Below, one piece after another: positions 1 through 6,311 of a DNA stretch of 6,899 nucleotides. The notes under the pieces are model-generated. The model saw only the letters and a program-made list of their open reading frames with translations, had not been told where the DNA came from and did not search any database. Position 1 is the stretch's first letter. Every line of letters begins with the position of its first letter. The DNA is from RGIG5579 sp045590715. Lineage in GTDB: Bacteria > Bacillota > Clostridia > Oscillospirales > SIG627. Both the position numbers and the translations under genes were made by a program. The DNA lies in NCBI GenBank assembly GCA_045590715.1, contig JAZNRO010000081.1:1-6899 (forward strand), read 5' to 3'.

Positions 1-4
1 CGAG

Positions 5-34
5 TTACACACAGTTTCCACAGAGTTTTCCACA
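5..34 (+). promoter_or_regulatory. Cluster of three DnaA-box-like sites after gyrB
   Basis: Plus-strand nonamers TTACACACA (5-13, two mismatches), GTTTCCACA (14-22, two mismatches) and TTTTCCACA (26-34, one mismatch) lie head to tail, ending one base before the gyrB stop codon. TTTCCACAG occurs twice with a 12-bp period (15-23, 27-35). The cluster may continue beyond the window edge. Confidence 0.5.
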
Positions 35-35
35 G

Positions 36-2075
36 TTAAACGTCCAAATTCTGCACGTATTTGGCATTTTGCTCGATAAATTCTCTTCTGGGCTCTACTT
101 TATCGCCCATGAGAAGGGTGAAGGTCTCGTCTGCGGCGTAAGCGTCTTCAATGCTCACTGCCACAAGGGTACGGGTAGCCGGGTCCATAGTGGTTTCCCA
201 AAGCTGTTCCGCGTCCATTTCACCAAGACCTTTGTATCTCTCTGCCTGGGTATTGTCACCCATTCTGGCAATGATCTCATCTCTTTCTTCATCGGAGAAA
301 GCGTATTCCTGCTGTTTGCCCTTATAAACCTTGTAAAGAGGGGGCATGGCGCAGAAGATATGGCCTTTTTCAATGAGAGGACGCATGTGACGGAAGAAGA
401 AGGTTAAAAGCAGGGTCTTAATGTGGGCGCCGTCCACGTCTGCATCCGCCATGAGAATGATTTTGCCGTAGCGCAGTTTTTCAATATCAAAATCGTCTCC
501 AATACCACAGCCAAGTACCTGGATAATGGGAATGATCTGGGTAGAGGAATAAACTCTGTCAAGTCTTGCTTTTTCTACGTTCAGAATTTTACCGCGAAGG
601 GGAAGGATGGCCTGGTATTTGGAATCTCTGCCGTCCTTTGCGGTACCGCCTGCAGAGTCACCCTCTACAAAGAAGATCTCGCTCTTTGCCGGATCTTTTT
701 CCTGGCAGTCGGCAAGTTTTTCGGGATGGGCGCCGGATTCCAGGGGACTCTTTCTGCGGCTGGCTTCTCTGGCCTTCTTGGCCGCTTCTCTGGCACGGTT
801 AGCCGCCAGAGCCTTTTCAATGAGTAGCTTTGCTACCTGGGGATTTTCTTCAAAATATTCCCCAAGTTTTTCCGTCATCAAAGAGTCAAGCAAAGGACGA
901 ACCTCTACGTTACCAAGTTTTGTTTTGGTCTGACCTTCAAACTGGGTCTCTTCTACCTTTACGGAAATGATACAGGTAAGACCTTCTCTTACGTCTTCCC
1001 CGGAGAATTTCTTATCACTGTCCTTGAGGTATCCGTATTTCTTGGCGTATTCGTTAAATACCTTGGTAAGACCGGTCTTAAAACCGGTTTCGTGGGTACC
1101 GCCTTCGGGAGTATGAATGTTATTGGCAAAGGAAAGGGTCATATCCTGGTAGCCGTCGTTATACTGCAGTGCTACCTCGGCCTGACAGCCCTTCGATTCC
1201 GTAGAAATGTAAATGACGTTTTCATTTAAGAGATTGCATCTCTTCTTTTCATTGAGGTAAGAAACAAAGCTTTTGATACCGCCTTCAAAATAGAGCTTAT
1301 TGTATTTCTTCTCTTTTTCTTTCTTGTAGTAGCCGCCGTCTTCTCTTTCTTCGTCGTCGGCTTCTGCCTCTTCCTCGGTTACAAGGCCGTTTTCCAGGGC
1401 CGCTTCCATTTCGCTTCTGCCGTCGAAATCTCTCTCATCGAAAAATTCGATGGTAACGCCGGCCGTTAAAAAGGCCTGCTCGCGAAGACGGTTTAAAACC
1501 GTGGTATAGTCAAAATCCATTTCGGTAAAGATCTCGCTATCGGGCATAAAGCGAACGTAAAGACCGTGCTTTTCCGTATCGCCCTTACATTCAATGGCCC
1601 TTGCTACCTTACCTCTTTCAAATCTTTCGGTATATTCTTTTCCGTCGTAGCAGTTTACCACTTCCATCCATTCGGAAAGAGCGTTTACAACGGATGCACC
1701 TACACCGTGCAGACCGCCGGAGATCTTATATCCGCCGCCGCCGAATTTACCGCCGGCGTGGAGAACGGTAAAGACCACTTCCAGGGTGGGAATACCCATT
1801 TTGGGATGGGTACCCGCAGGCACACCTCTACCGTTATCCTGAACGGAAACTGAGCCGTCCTCATGCAATTTTACGGTAATGGTATCGCATCTTCCCGCCA
1901 GTGCTTCGTCAATGGAGTTATCTACGATCTCATAGATTAAGTGATGCAGACCTCTCTGACCGGTAGAGCCGATGTACATACCGGGTCTTTTGCGAACCGC
2001 CTCAAGACCTTCCAGTACCTGGATCTGATTTTCGTCGTAATTTGTGTTTACCTGGGTAAAATCCTTGTTTTCCAA
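36..2075 (-). CDS. gyrB: DNA gyrase subunit B
   Basis: ATPase subunit of the type IIA topoisomerase that, with GyrA, introduces negative supercoils ahead of forks and at the origin. Seen in the 679 residues: the GHKL ATPase with EIVDNSIDEA (E49, D52, N53), DNGRGVP (80-86) and HGVGASVVNAL (123-133); the transducer QTK loop (382-384); the TOPRIM acidic residues in EGDSAGG (471-477) and DADVDG (544-549); RYKGLGEM (613-620); and a normal short Gram-positive C-terminus. Start: TTG, with AAAGG nine bases upstream (2085-2089); no in-frame ATG occurs before residue 33, and the first 15 residues align with the Bacillus start region. It is about 41 residues longer than Bacillus GyrB (638), nearly all from a charged insertion at about 216-258. 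The TOPRIM motif reads GGTAKDGRDS where GGSAKQGRDR is usual, and the equivalent of E. coli Arg136 is Tyr143. gyrA presumably follows beyond the window edge. ParE is the alternative, but the dnaA-recF context and strong Bacillus GyrB similarity favour GyrB. Confidence 0.97.
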   Translation of the reverse strand: MENKDFTQVNTNYDENQIQVLEGLEAVRKRPGMYIGSTGQRGLHHLIYEIVDNSIDEALAGRCDTITVKLHEDGSVSVQDNGRGVPAGTHPKMGIPTLEVVFTVLHAGGKFGGGGYKISGGLHGVGASVVNALSEWMEVVNCYDGKEYTERFERGKVARAIECKGDTEKHGLYVRFMPDSEIFTEMDFDYTTVLNRLREQAFLTAGVTIEFFDERDFDGRSEMEAALENGLVTEEEAEADDEEREDGGYYKKEKEKKYNKLYFEGGIKSFVSYLNEKKRCNLLNENVIYISTESKGCQAEVALQYNDGYQDMTLSFANNIHTPEGGTHETGFKTGLTKVFNEYAKKYGYLKDSDKKFSGEDVREGLTCIISVKVEETQFEGQTKTKLGNVEVRPLLDSLMTEKLGEYFEENPQVAKLLIEKALAANRAREAAKKAREASRRKSPLESGAHPEKLADCQEKDPAKSEIFFVEGDSAGGTAKDGRDSKYQAILPLRGKILNVEKARLDRVYSSTQIIPIIQVLGCGIGDDFDIEKLRYGKIILMADADVDGAHIKTLLLTFFFRHMRPLIEKGHIFCAMPPLYKVYKGKQQEYAFSDEERDEIIARMGDNTQAERYKGLGEMDAEQLWETTMDPATRTLVAVSIEDAYAADETFTLLMGDKVEPRREFIEQNAKYVQNLDV

Positions 2076-2116
2076 AATCTTTTTCCTTTCTCACAAATCA
2101 AATTGCGGATAAAACT

Positions 2117-2377
2117 TTATTCTTCTTCCCTGGCAAGGTTTCCCGCACTGCGGGAAGAGGAATAAAGACTGTCTTTGCCGTGGGAATTGGTTAAAATGAG
2201 AGAATTGATCTGCCGCAGTGCTTTTTTCGGCATCACCGCATCTCCCTTCCGGTTTAAATGCCGGATAAAATTTCTGGTATCCTTTTGCAGGGTGGCGCTT
2301 TCTGCATTTAAAATCAAAACGATCTTACTTTTAAAGATCAGCGCACCGTCACCGGGGTCTAAAAAAGGGCTTTTCAT
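2117..2377 (-). CDS. remB: RemB/YaaB-like small protein (DUF370, RemA family)
   Basis: Small 86-residue protein in the position that yaaB/remB occupies in Bacillus, between recF and gyrB. In Bacillus the RemA/RemB family are DNA-binding regulators of matrix genes; a role here is inferred only. Seen: a family-like pattern of a short N-terminal strand (FLDPGDGALIF), a second strand KIVLILN, then KDTRNFI, and a C-terminal strand pair SLILTN and DSLYSSSRSAGNLARE, matching the family layout of K-x-I-[IV]-x-I...KDT-x-F...S-[FI]-x-[IL]-T...[VL]Y-x-S-x-x-S-x-x-x-L. Start ATG overlaps the recF TGA stop as ATGA, suggesting translational coupling, but a good Shine-Dalgarno GGGGAG (2386-2391) lies eight bases upstream, so it may also initiate on its own. 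It has four extra N-terminal residues and a GyrB-proximal gap of 41 bp. Sequence is diverged, so the family call rests on pattern plus synteny. Confidence 0.78.
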   Translation of the reverse strand: MKSPFLDPGDGALIFKSKIVLILNAESATLQKDTRNFIRHLNRKGDAVMPKKALRQINSLILTNSHGKDSLYSSSRSAGNLAREEE

Positions 2378-3468
2378 TTTTTGATCTCCCCTTTTTCCAT
2401 TTTGATCTTCTGGGCGGCGAAAGAAAAATCTTCTTCATCGGTACCCGAAAGAATCACTTGCTTTCCTATAAGGCCTTTGGTGATATATTCTCTTCTTTCT
2501 TCGTCTAGTTCGCTTAAAACGTCGTCAAGGAGATAAATGGGATCTTTTCCCGTCATTTCTTTGGAAATCTCCCCTTCGGAAAGCTTAAAGGATAATACCA
2601 CCGATCTTTGCTGTCCTTGAGAAGCAAAGCTTTTGGCGTTTTTCCCGTTTACCAGAATTTCCATATCGTCCCGGTGAACGCCTTTTGTGGTATAGCCGTA
2701 TTTTTTGTCGGATAAAAAGCTATCCTTTAAAACCCGAAGATAATTTTCTTCCATTTCTTCCCGGGTAAGTCCCTCTTTATAAACGTCGGAAACGTAAGAT
2801 AAAGAAAGGCTTTCTTTTCCCCTGGAAATGGCCTGAAACTGCCGGGGGGCTTTTTCTTTTAAAAGCCTTATATAATCCGCCCGGATACAGGCAATTTTTA
2901 CGCTGATGGCAGCTAGGCGCTCATTCCACACCGCAAAAAGCTCCTGGGGCAGATCTTTTTTTGCCGCTTGCTTTAAAAGAGCGGCTCTTTGGGCTTCTAT
3001 TTTATTGAATTCATTGAGCATAGAAGCAAAATAAGGTCTGATCTGGCAAATCGCGCCGTCTAAAAAGCTTCTTCTTTTGGAAGGGCCGTCTTTAATGAGG
3101 GATAAATGCTCGGGGCAGAATAAAACCACCCGAAAAAGGCCCAAAAAATCCGAAAGCTTTTGAATTTTTACGCCGTTTTTATAAATGGCCTTGCCTTCTT
3201 TTCCATCCAGCACGATCTTCAGTTCAAAGGGAAGTCCTTCCCCTAAAATCTGGGCGCAAACAATGCTTCTTTCTTTATCGTAAGAGATCATTTCCCGAAA
3301 TTTGGAAACTCTGAAACTTTTCCCCAGAGCCAAAACGTAAATGGCCTCCAGGAGATTTGTCTTTCCCTGGGCATTTTTTCCGATCACCGCGCAGGTACCG
3401 GGGTCAAAATGCAAGGAGACAGAATTTAAATTCCGGAAATTTTCTATTTCGATCTGTTCCAGCCGCAT
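2374..3468 (-). CDS. recF: DNA replication and repair protein RecF
   Basis: SMC-like ATPase that binds gapped DNA and, with RecO and RecR, helps load RecA for gap repair and fork restart. Length is 364 residues, normal for the family. Seen: N-terminal LEQIEIENFRNL; Walker A GKNAQGKT (30-37); the conserved GVHRDD (263-268); ABC-type signature SQGQQR (283-288); Walker B LLDDVLSELD (313-322); and SGTDEEDF near the C-terminus in place of the usual threonine-rich motif. The ATG start shares its A with the dnaN TGA stop (TGATG). No Shine-Dalgarno is visible just upstream, so translation probably depends on reinitiation by ribosomes finishing dnaN. The end overlaps remB by four bases. The S4-domain gene yaaA, usual between dnaN and recF in Bacillota, is missing. 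All catalytic motifs look intact. Confidence 0.97.
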   Translation of the reverse strand: MRLEQIEIENFRNLNSVSLHFDPGTCAVIGKNAQGKTNLLEAIYVLALGKSFRVSKFREMISYDKERSIVCAQILGEGLPFELKIVLDGKEGKAIYKNGVKIQKLSDFLGLFRVVLFCPEHLSLIKDGPSKRRSFLDGAICQIRPYFASMLNEFNKIEAQRAALLKQAAKKDLPQELFAVWNERLAAISVKIACIRADYIRLLKEKAPRQFQAISRGKESLSLSYVSDVYKEGLTREEMEENYLRVLKDSFLSDKKYGYTTKGVHRDDMEILVNGKNAKSFASQGQQRSVVLSFKLSEGEISKEMTGKDPIYLLDDVLSELDEERREYITKGLIGKQVILSGTDEEDFSFAAQKIKMEKGEIKK

Positions 3469-4586
3469 CAGTTCAGACGCATGGGTACTACCATGTAATA
3501 GAATTTATCCGTTTCGGGACTGGTAATGGCCATACCGGACAAAGGAGAATTTAGGTCAAACATAACCTTCTCCTGACCGCAGCTGGCCGCACCGCGAAGA
3601 GCGTCAAGAAGATACTTATTGTTAAAACCAACCAGCATTTCTTCGCCTTCTACCTCACAGAAGATCTCTTCGTCAATTTTTCCGTTTGCGGTAATGCATT
3701 TAATGCTCATTCCGTCAGAAGTTACCTGCAGACGAATGGGGCTCTTTGCTCTTTCGTCAATTAAAAGGGCACAGCGCTCAAAACAGCCGATAGCAGAATC
3801 AAGATCCACCGTTACTCTGGTTCTGAATTCTTTCGGCAAGGATTTAGAATAGTCGATATATTCTCCTTCTACGTAGCGGGAGAAGAAATAGAAATCTTCA
3901 AAAGCAAAGATAATGTGACGGCGGGCAAGCTCAATGCGGATCTGGCTGTCGTCATCGTCTAAAAGTCGGATCAGCTCCTGCAGAGTTTTACTGGGTACTA
4001 CGAAACGAACGTCCATGGTAAGACCCTTGATGCATTCTTCCTCGCGAATGGCGATTCGGTAACCGTCACAGCCGCAAAGACGAAGCTTATCACCAAAGCT
4101 TTCAAAGAGAACGCCGGTGAGAATGGGCTTTAGATCAATGGTAGCGCAAGCAAAGATCACCTGCTGCAGCATTTTCTTTAAATTACCCTGCTCGATCACA
4201 AATTTCTTTTCGCCGGAAAGCATGGGCATGGCAGGGAACAGATCTCCGTTCATACCCAAAATTTCAAATTTAGCCGCTCCGGAAGAAATGGTGGTAACGA
4301 AATTGGCATCGTTGGAAATGGTGATCTCTCCGTCGGGCAGGGCGCGGATCATACCGGAAAGCTTTACCGCATCCAAAAGAATGGAGCCTTCTTCCAGGAT
4401 CTGCGCGGGAAAAGAGGTCTTTACTCCTTTCGTGGTATCAAAAGAAGTAATGGAAACGCTTTCTTTCTCTTTTTCCGTTACAAAATACAGACAAGCCAGA
4501 GCCTGGTTGGCACTGCGGGAAGCAGTGGCACAAAGACAAGGGGCAATGGCATCCAGTAAGATTTTTTTCTCTGCTCGGATAAACAT
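3468..4586 (-). CDS. dnaN: DNA polymerase III beta subunit (sliding clamp)
   Basis: Ring-forming processivity clamp for DNA polymerase III; it also docks other replication and repair proteins. Length is 372 residues, as expected for three clamp repeats of about 120 residues each. Support: position directly after dnaA, the clamp-like C-terminus VVPMRLN that forms part of the peptide-binding pocket, VRFVVPSKTLQEL in the central domain, and LLDALRGA with KVMFDLNSPLSGMAI in domain III. The N-terminal region is diverged: the usual P-[IV]-L motif after the first helix is not seen, and CATASRSANQALACLYF stands there instead. Start ATG is chosen because AGGAG (4595-4599) lies eight bases upstream. 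I could not find a convincing dedicated promoter in the gap before it, so transcription from dnaA is likely at least in part. The stop overlaps recF by one base. Confidence 0.96.
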   Translation of the reverse strand: MFIRAEKKILLDAIAPCLCATASRSANQALACLYFVTEKEKESVSITSFDTTKGVKTSFPAQILEEGSILLDAVKLSGMIRALPDGEITISNDANFVTTISSGAAKFEILGMNGDLFPAMPMLSGEKKFVIEQGNLKKMLQQVIFACATIDLKPILTGVLFESFGDKLRLCGCDGYRIAIREEECIKGLTMDVRFVVPSKTLQELIRLLDDDDSQIRIELARRHIIFAFEDFYFFSRYVEGEYIDYSKSLPKEFRTRVTVDLDSAIGCFERCALLIDERAKSPIRLQVTSDGMSIKCITANGKIDEEIFCEVEGEEMLVGFNNKYLLDALRGAASCGQEKVMFDLNSPLSGMAITSPETDKFYYMVVPMRLN

Positions 4587-4594
4587 AATTTTTT

Positions 4595-4599
4595 CTCCT
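4595..4599 (-). promoter_or_regulatory. Ribosome binding site of dnaN
   Basis: On the minus strand the sequence reads AGGAG, then eight bases, then the dnaN ATG. It is the strongest Shine-Dalgarno match near a start in the window and supports the chosen dnaN start. Confidence 0.85.
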
Positions 4600-4610
4600 A
4601 GGCGTAAATG

Positions 4611-4631
4611 ATTTTTTTTATTTTTTTAATT
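4611..4631. other. A/T tract, candidate DNA unwinding element
   Basis: Twenty-one consecutive A/T base pairs, mostly T on the plus strand, between the tandem DnaA boxes and the dnaN ribosome binding site. Its position matches the unwinding element of the Bacillus origin. It consists of homopolymeric A runs on the minus strand rather than clear trinucleotide DnaA-trio repeats. Confidence 0.5.
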
Positions 4632-4653
4632 CTTTCGTATTCACCGTAGGGTC

Positions 4654-4662
4654 GGTGGATTC
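4654..4662 (-). promoter_or_regulatory. Weak DnaA box (GAATCCACC)
   Basis: Abuts the preceding box with no gap and has the same orientation. It differs from the consensus at positions 1, 2 and 9, so it is credible only because of its placement. The following minus-strand bases GACCCTACGG resemble the GC-rich spacer and first CTA of the Bacillus DnaA-trio element. Confidence 0.4.
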
Positions 4663-4671
4663 TGTGGATTA
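4663..4671 (-). promoter_or_regulatory. DnaA box (TAATCCACA)
   Basis: Minus-strand nonamer TAATCCACA differs from the TTATCCACA consensus at position 2 only. It is directly followed, on the same strand, by the weaker GAATCCACC (4654-4662), giving a tandem pair facing the A/T tract, as in the Bacillus unwinding module. Confidence 0.7.
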
Positions 4672-4781
4672 TGGAAAGAAGCCTTGTAAACACTGGGCTT
4701 GTGGCTCTTTTTTATTCCGGAAATTTCTGTGAAATGAAAGGGAAGAAAAAGGACTTTTTCCGGGGAAAACTTTTTATCCCT

Positions 4782-4790
4782 TTTTCCACA
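4782..4790 (+). promoter_or_regulatory. DnaA box (TTTTCCACA)
   Basis: Plus-strand TTTTCCACA, one mismatch (position 3) from TTATCCACA. It faces the box at 4822-4830 in inverted orientation, 31 bp apart. A two-mismatch nonamer TTCTTCACA follows at 4794-4802. Confidence 0.65.
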
Positions 4791-4821
4791 TTTTTCTTCA
4801 CAGGAACTTAACAGTTTTTTT

Positions 4822-4830
4822 TGTGGAAAA
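4822..4830 (-). promoter_or_regulatory. DnaA box (TTTTCCACA) at the dnaA stop
   Basis: Minus-strand TTTTCCACA starts at the base right after the dnaA TAG stop codon (4831-4833). It is the same one-mismatch variant as 4782-4790 and 26-34, suggesting TTTTCCACA is the preferred variant here. Confidence 0.65.
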
Positions 4831-6279
4831 CTAGCCTTTGATCTCACGGATCAGACGGGATACTTCCTGCTCGAAGTCGGGATTGTCTTCGATCTTCTTT
4901 TCTACGTTTTTAATGGCAGAAAGAATAGTGGAGTGATCCTGGGAGAAGTATCTTGCGATCTCTACCGAGGAAAGGTCCGTCAGCTGATCGAAAATATAAA
5001 TGGATACGTGGCGGGCGATGACGATATTTGCCTGTCTTCTCTTGCCCGTCAGATCCTGGATGCTGACCTGGTACTTTTCACAAACCTTTTCAAAGGTCTT
5101 TTCTACAATGTGGTCCACGCTCTTTTTCGGAATGATATCGTGGATACAGGTTTTAGCAAGTTCCAGATCAATTTTTCTGCCGAAAATGGTGGAATAGCCG
5201 TGAAGTCTTTTAATAACGCCTTCCAGCTGACGGATACTGGTCTTCATCTGATCGGCGATATATAAAAGCACGCCGTCGGGAATTTCAAGACCCATGGCCT
5301 CTGCCTTGCTTGCGGCAATGGCAACTCTCAGCTCCAGTTCCGGAGGCTGGATATCCACCGTCAGTCCCGATTCAAAACGGGTACGAAGTCGGTCGGATAG
5401 ATGCTTTAATTCCTTGGGGGGGCAGTCACTGGTTAAAATGATCTGCTTATTTTGCTGATACAGTGCGTCAAAGGTGTGGAAGAATTCCTGCTGGGTGGTT
5501 TCTTTACCGGCGATAAACTGGATATCGTCTACCAGCAGTACGTCTACGTTGCGGTAGCGTTCTCTGAAATAGTGCATGGGCTTTTTTTGAAGGAGCCTAT
5601 CGATCAGTTCGTTGGTAAAGTCTTCTCCGCGAACGTAAAGAATTCTTTTGGACGGATTGTTTTTAATAATTTCATTGGAAATGGCGTAGAGAAGGTGGGT
5701 CTTACCCATTCCGGAAGGGGAATAGATAAAGAGGGGGTTCCAGCCCTCCGCCGGGTTTCTGGCGATGGCCATACAGGCGTCGTGAGCCATTCGGTTGGTA
5801 TCGCCTACAATAAAGTTGTCAAAGGTGTATTCCTCGCCTTTTACGGAAGGGATCTGACTTTTGATCATAACCCCGCTGGGCTCACCCACCAGCTTCTTTT
5901 CTTCATCGGAAAGGGGATCTTCCTTGGTAAAGGCCTCTACCTCTTTCACTTTGCAGAAAGCGTTGTCCGGCAAAATGCCCTGCTCCTCGTGAGCGCGGAT
6001 GATCTCCGCCATATTTTCTCCGTGGGCTTCCCGGGAAAGGATCACAAGCTCTGCTCTGGCGCCCAGAATTTCAAAAATGGCGTTTTGCAGCTGCTTGTAA
6101 TAGCGGTTGAATACGAAACCGCCCTTATATTCTTCTTTGGCCGATATATAAGCGTAGGTATCGGTCAGTTTTTCCAGTTCCAGTTCTTTAAACCAGATAC
6201 TGAAGGTTGCGGCGGAAAAGCCCGCCGATGAACTGATATAGTCCAGTACGTGATTCCAGATTGCATGATTAGAATCCAT
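4831..6279 (-). CDS. dnaA: Chromosomal replication initiator protein DnaA
   Basis: AAA+ ATPase that binds origin boxes, melts the origin and helps load the replicative helicase. Numbered from the ATG at 6279 the protein has 482 residues. Domain I (about 1-80) has W8 and W29; the linker runs to about 148; the AAA+ domain has Walker A SPSGMGKT (187-194), Walker B LLVDDIQF (248-255), sensor 1 ILTSDC (281-286), the SDRLRTRF arginine-finger box (295-302) and sensor 2 IRQLEG (349-354). Domain IV carries KRRQANIVIARH (413-424) and YFSQDHSTI (444-452). Two oddities: the first Walker A glycine is Ser187, and the usual FGGRDHTT recognition motif reads FSQDHST. Start: an in-frame TTG lies four codons upstream, but GGAG (6286-6289) sits six bases before the ATG, so the ATG is preferred. 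Autoregulation by DnaA is common in the family, yet no good box lies near the promoter here. Confidence 0.97.
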   Translation of the reverse strand: MDSNHAIWNHVLDYISSSAGFSAATFSIWFKELELEKLTDTYAYISAKEEYKGGFVFNRYYKQLQNAIFEILGARAELVILSREAHGENMAEIIRAHEEQGILPDNAFCKVKEVEAFTKEDPLSDEEKKLVGEPSGVMIKSQIPSVKGEEYTFDNFIVGDTNRMAHDACMAIARNPAEGWNPLFIYSPSGMGKTHLLYAISNEIIKNNPSKRILYVRGEDFTNELIDRLLQKKPMHYFRERYRNVDVLLVDDIQFIAGKETTQQEFFHTFDALYQQNKQIILTSDCPPKELKHLSDRLRTRFESGLTVDIQPPELELRVAIAASKAEAMGLEIPDGVLLYIADQMKTSIRQLEGVIKRLHGYSTIFGRKIDLELAKTCIHDIIPKKSVDHIVEKTFEKVCEKYQVSIQDLTGKRRQANIVIARHVSIYIFDQLTDLSSVEIARYFSQDHSTILSAIKNVEKKIEDNPDFEQEVSRLIREIKG

Positions 6280-6285
6280 TTTATT

Positions 6286-6289
6286 CTCC
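6286..6289 (-). promoter_or_regulatory. Ribosome binding site deciding the dnaA start
   Basis: GGAG followed by AATAAA and ATG on the minus strand. It overlaps the alternative upstream TTG codon (6289-6291), so using the TTG would leave no such site at the right distance except the weaker-placed GAGG at 6308-6311. This favours the ATG at 6277-6279. Confidence 0.75.
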
Positions 6290-6311
6290 AATTTTCAATT
6301 TGTATTTCCTC

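Larger units (their letters stand above)
4587..4830. other. Putative oriC (dnaA-dnaN intergenic region)
   Basis: The 244-bp gap after dnaA holds at least three one-mismatch DnaA boxes (4663-4671, 4782-4790, 4822-4830), weaker ones at 4654-4662 and 4794-4802, and a pure A/T tract at 4611-4631 next to dnaN. In Bacillus the unwinding part of oriC lies in exactly this gap, with boxes on the dnaA side and the A/T tract on the dnaN side; the same order is seen here. By contrast, I found no good box in the 620 bp upstream of dnaA. The origin assignment is inference from box content and synteny. No GC-skew analysis is possible from one window, but all genes reading away from here on one strand fits. 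Confidence 0.75.

Noticed and set aside
423..827. 134-codon plus-strand frame opposite gyrB
   Set aside because: It is antisense to the conserved GyrB TOPRIM region, with no family resemblance.
2140..2156. 7-bp inverted repeat TTCCCGC/GCGGGAA as a terminator
   Set aside because: It lies inside the remB coding end and has no T run on the minus strand, so it is unlikely to terminate this operon.
4681..4760. Dedicated dnaN promoter (TTTACA or TTCACA as -35)
   Set aside because: No -10 hexamer lies at 16-18 bp from either, so I do not report a promoter there.
4774..4782. TTATCCCTT as a DnaA box
   Set aside because: It has three mismatches in the conserved CACA half; position alone does not justify the call.
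4641..4847. 68-codon minus-strand frame across the dnaA-dnaN gap
   Set aside because: It overlaps the dnaA end and the DnaA boxes, matches no family I know, and lies where the origin is expected.
5452..6231. 259-codon plus-strand frame opposite dnaA
   Set aside because: It is antisense to the well-supported dnaA coding sequence, shows no recognisable domain, and is explained by codon bias of the opposite strand.
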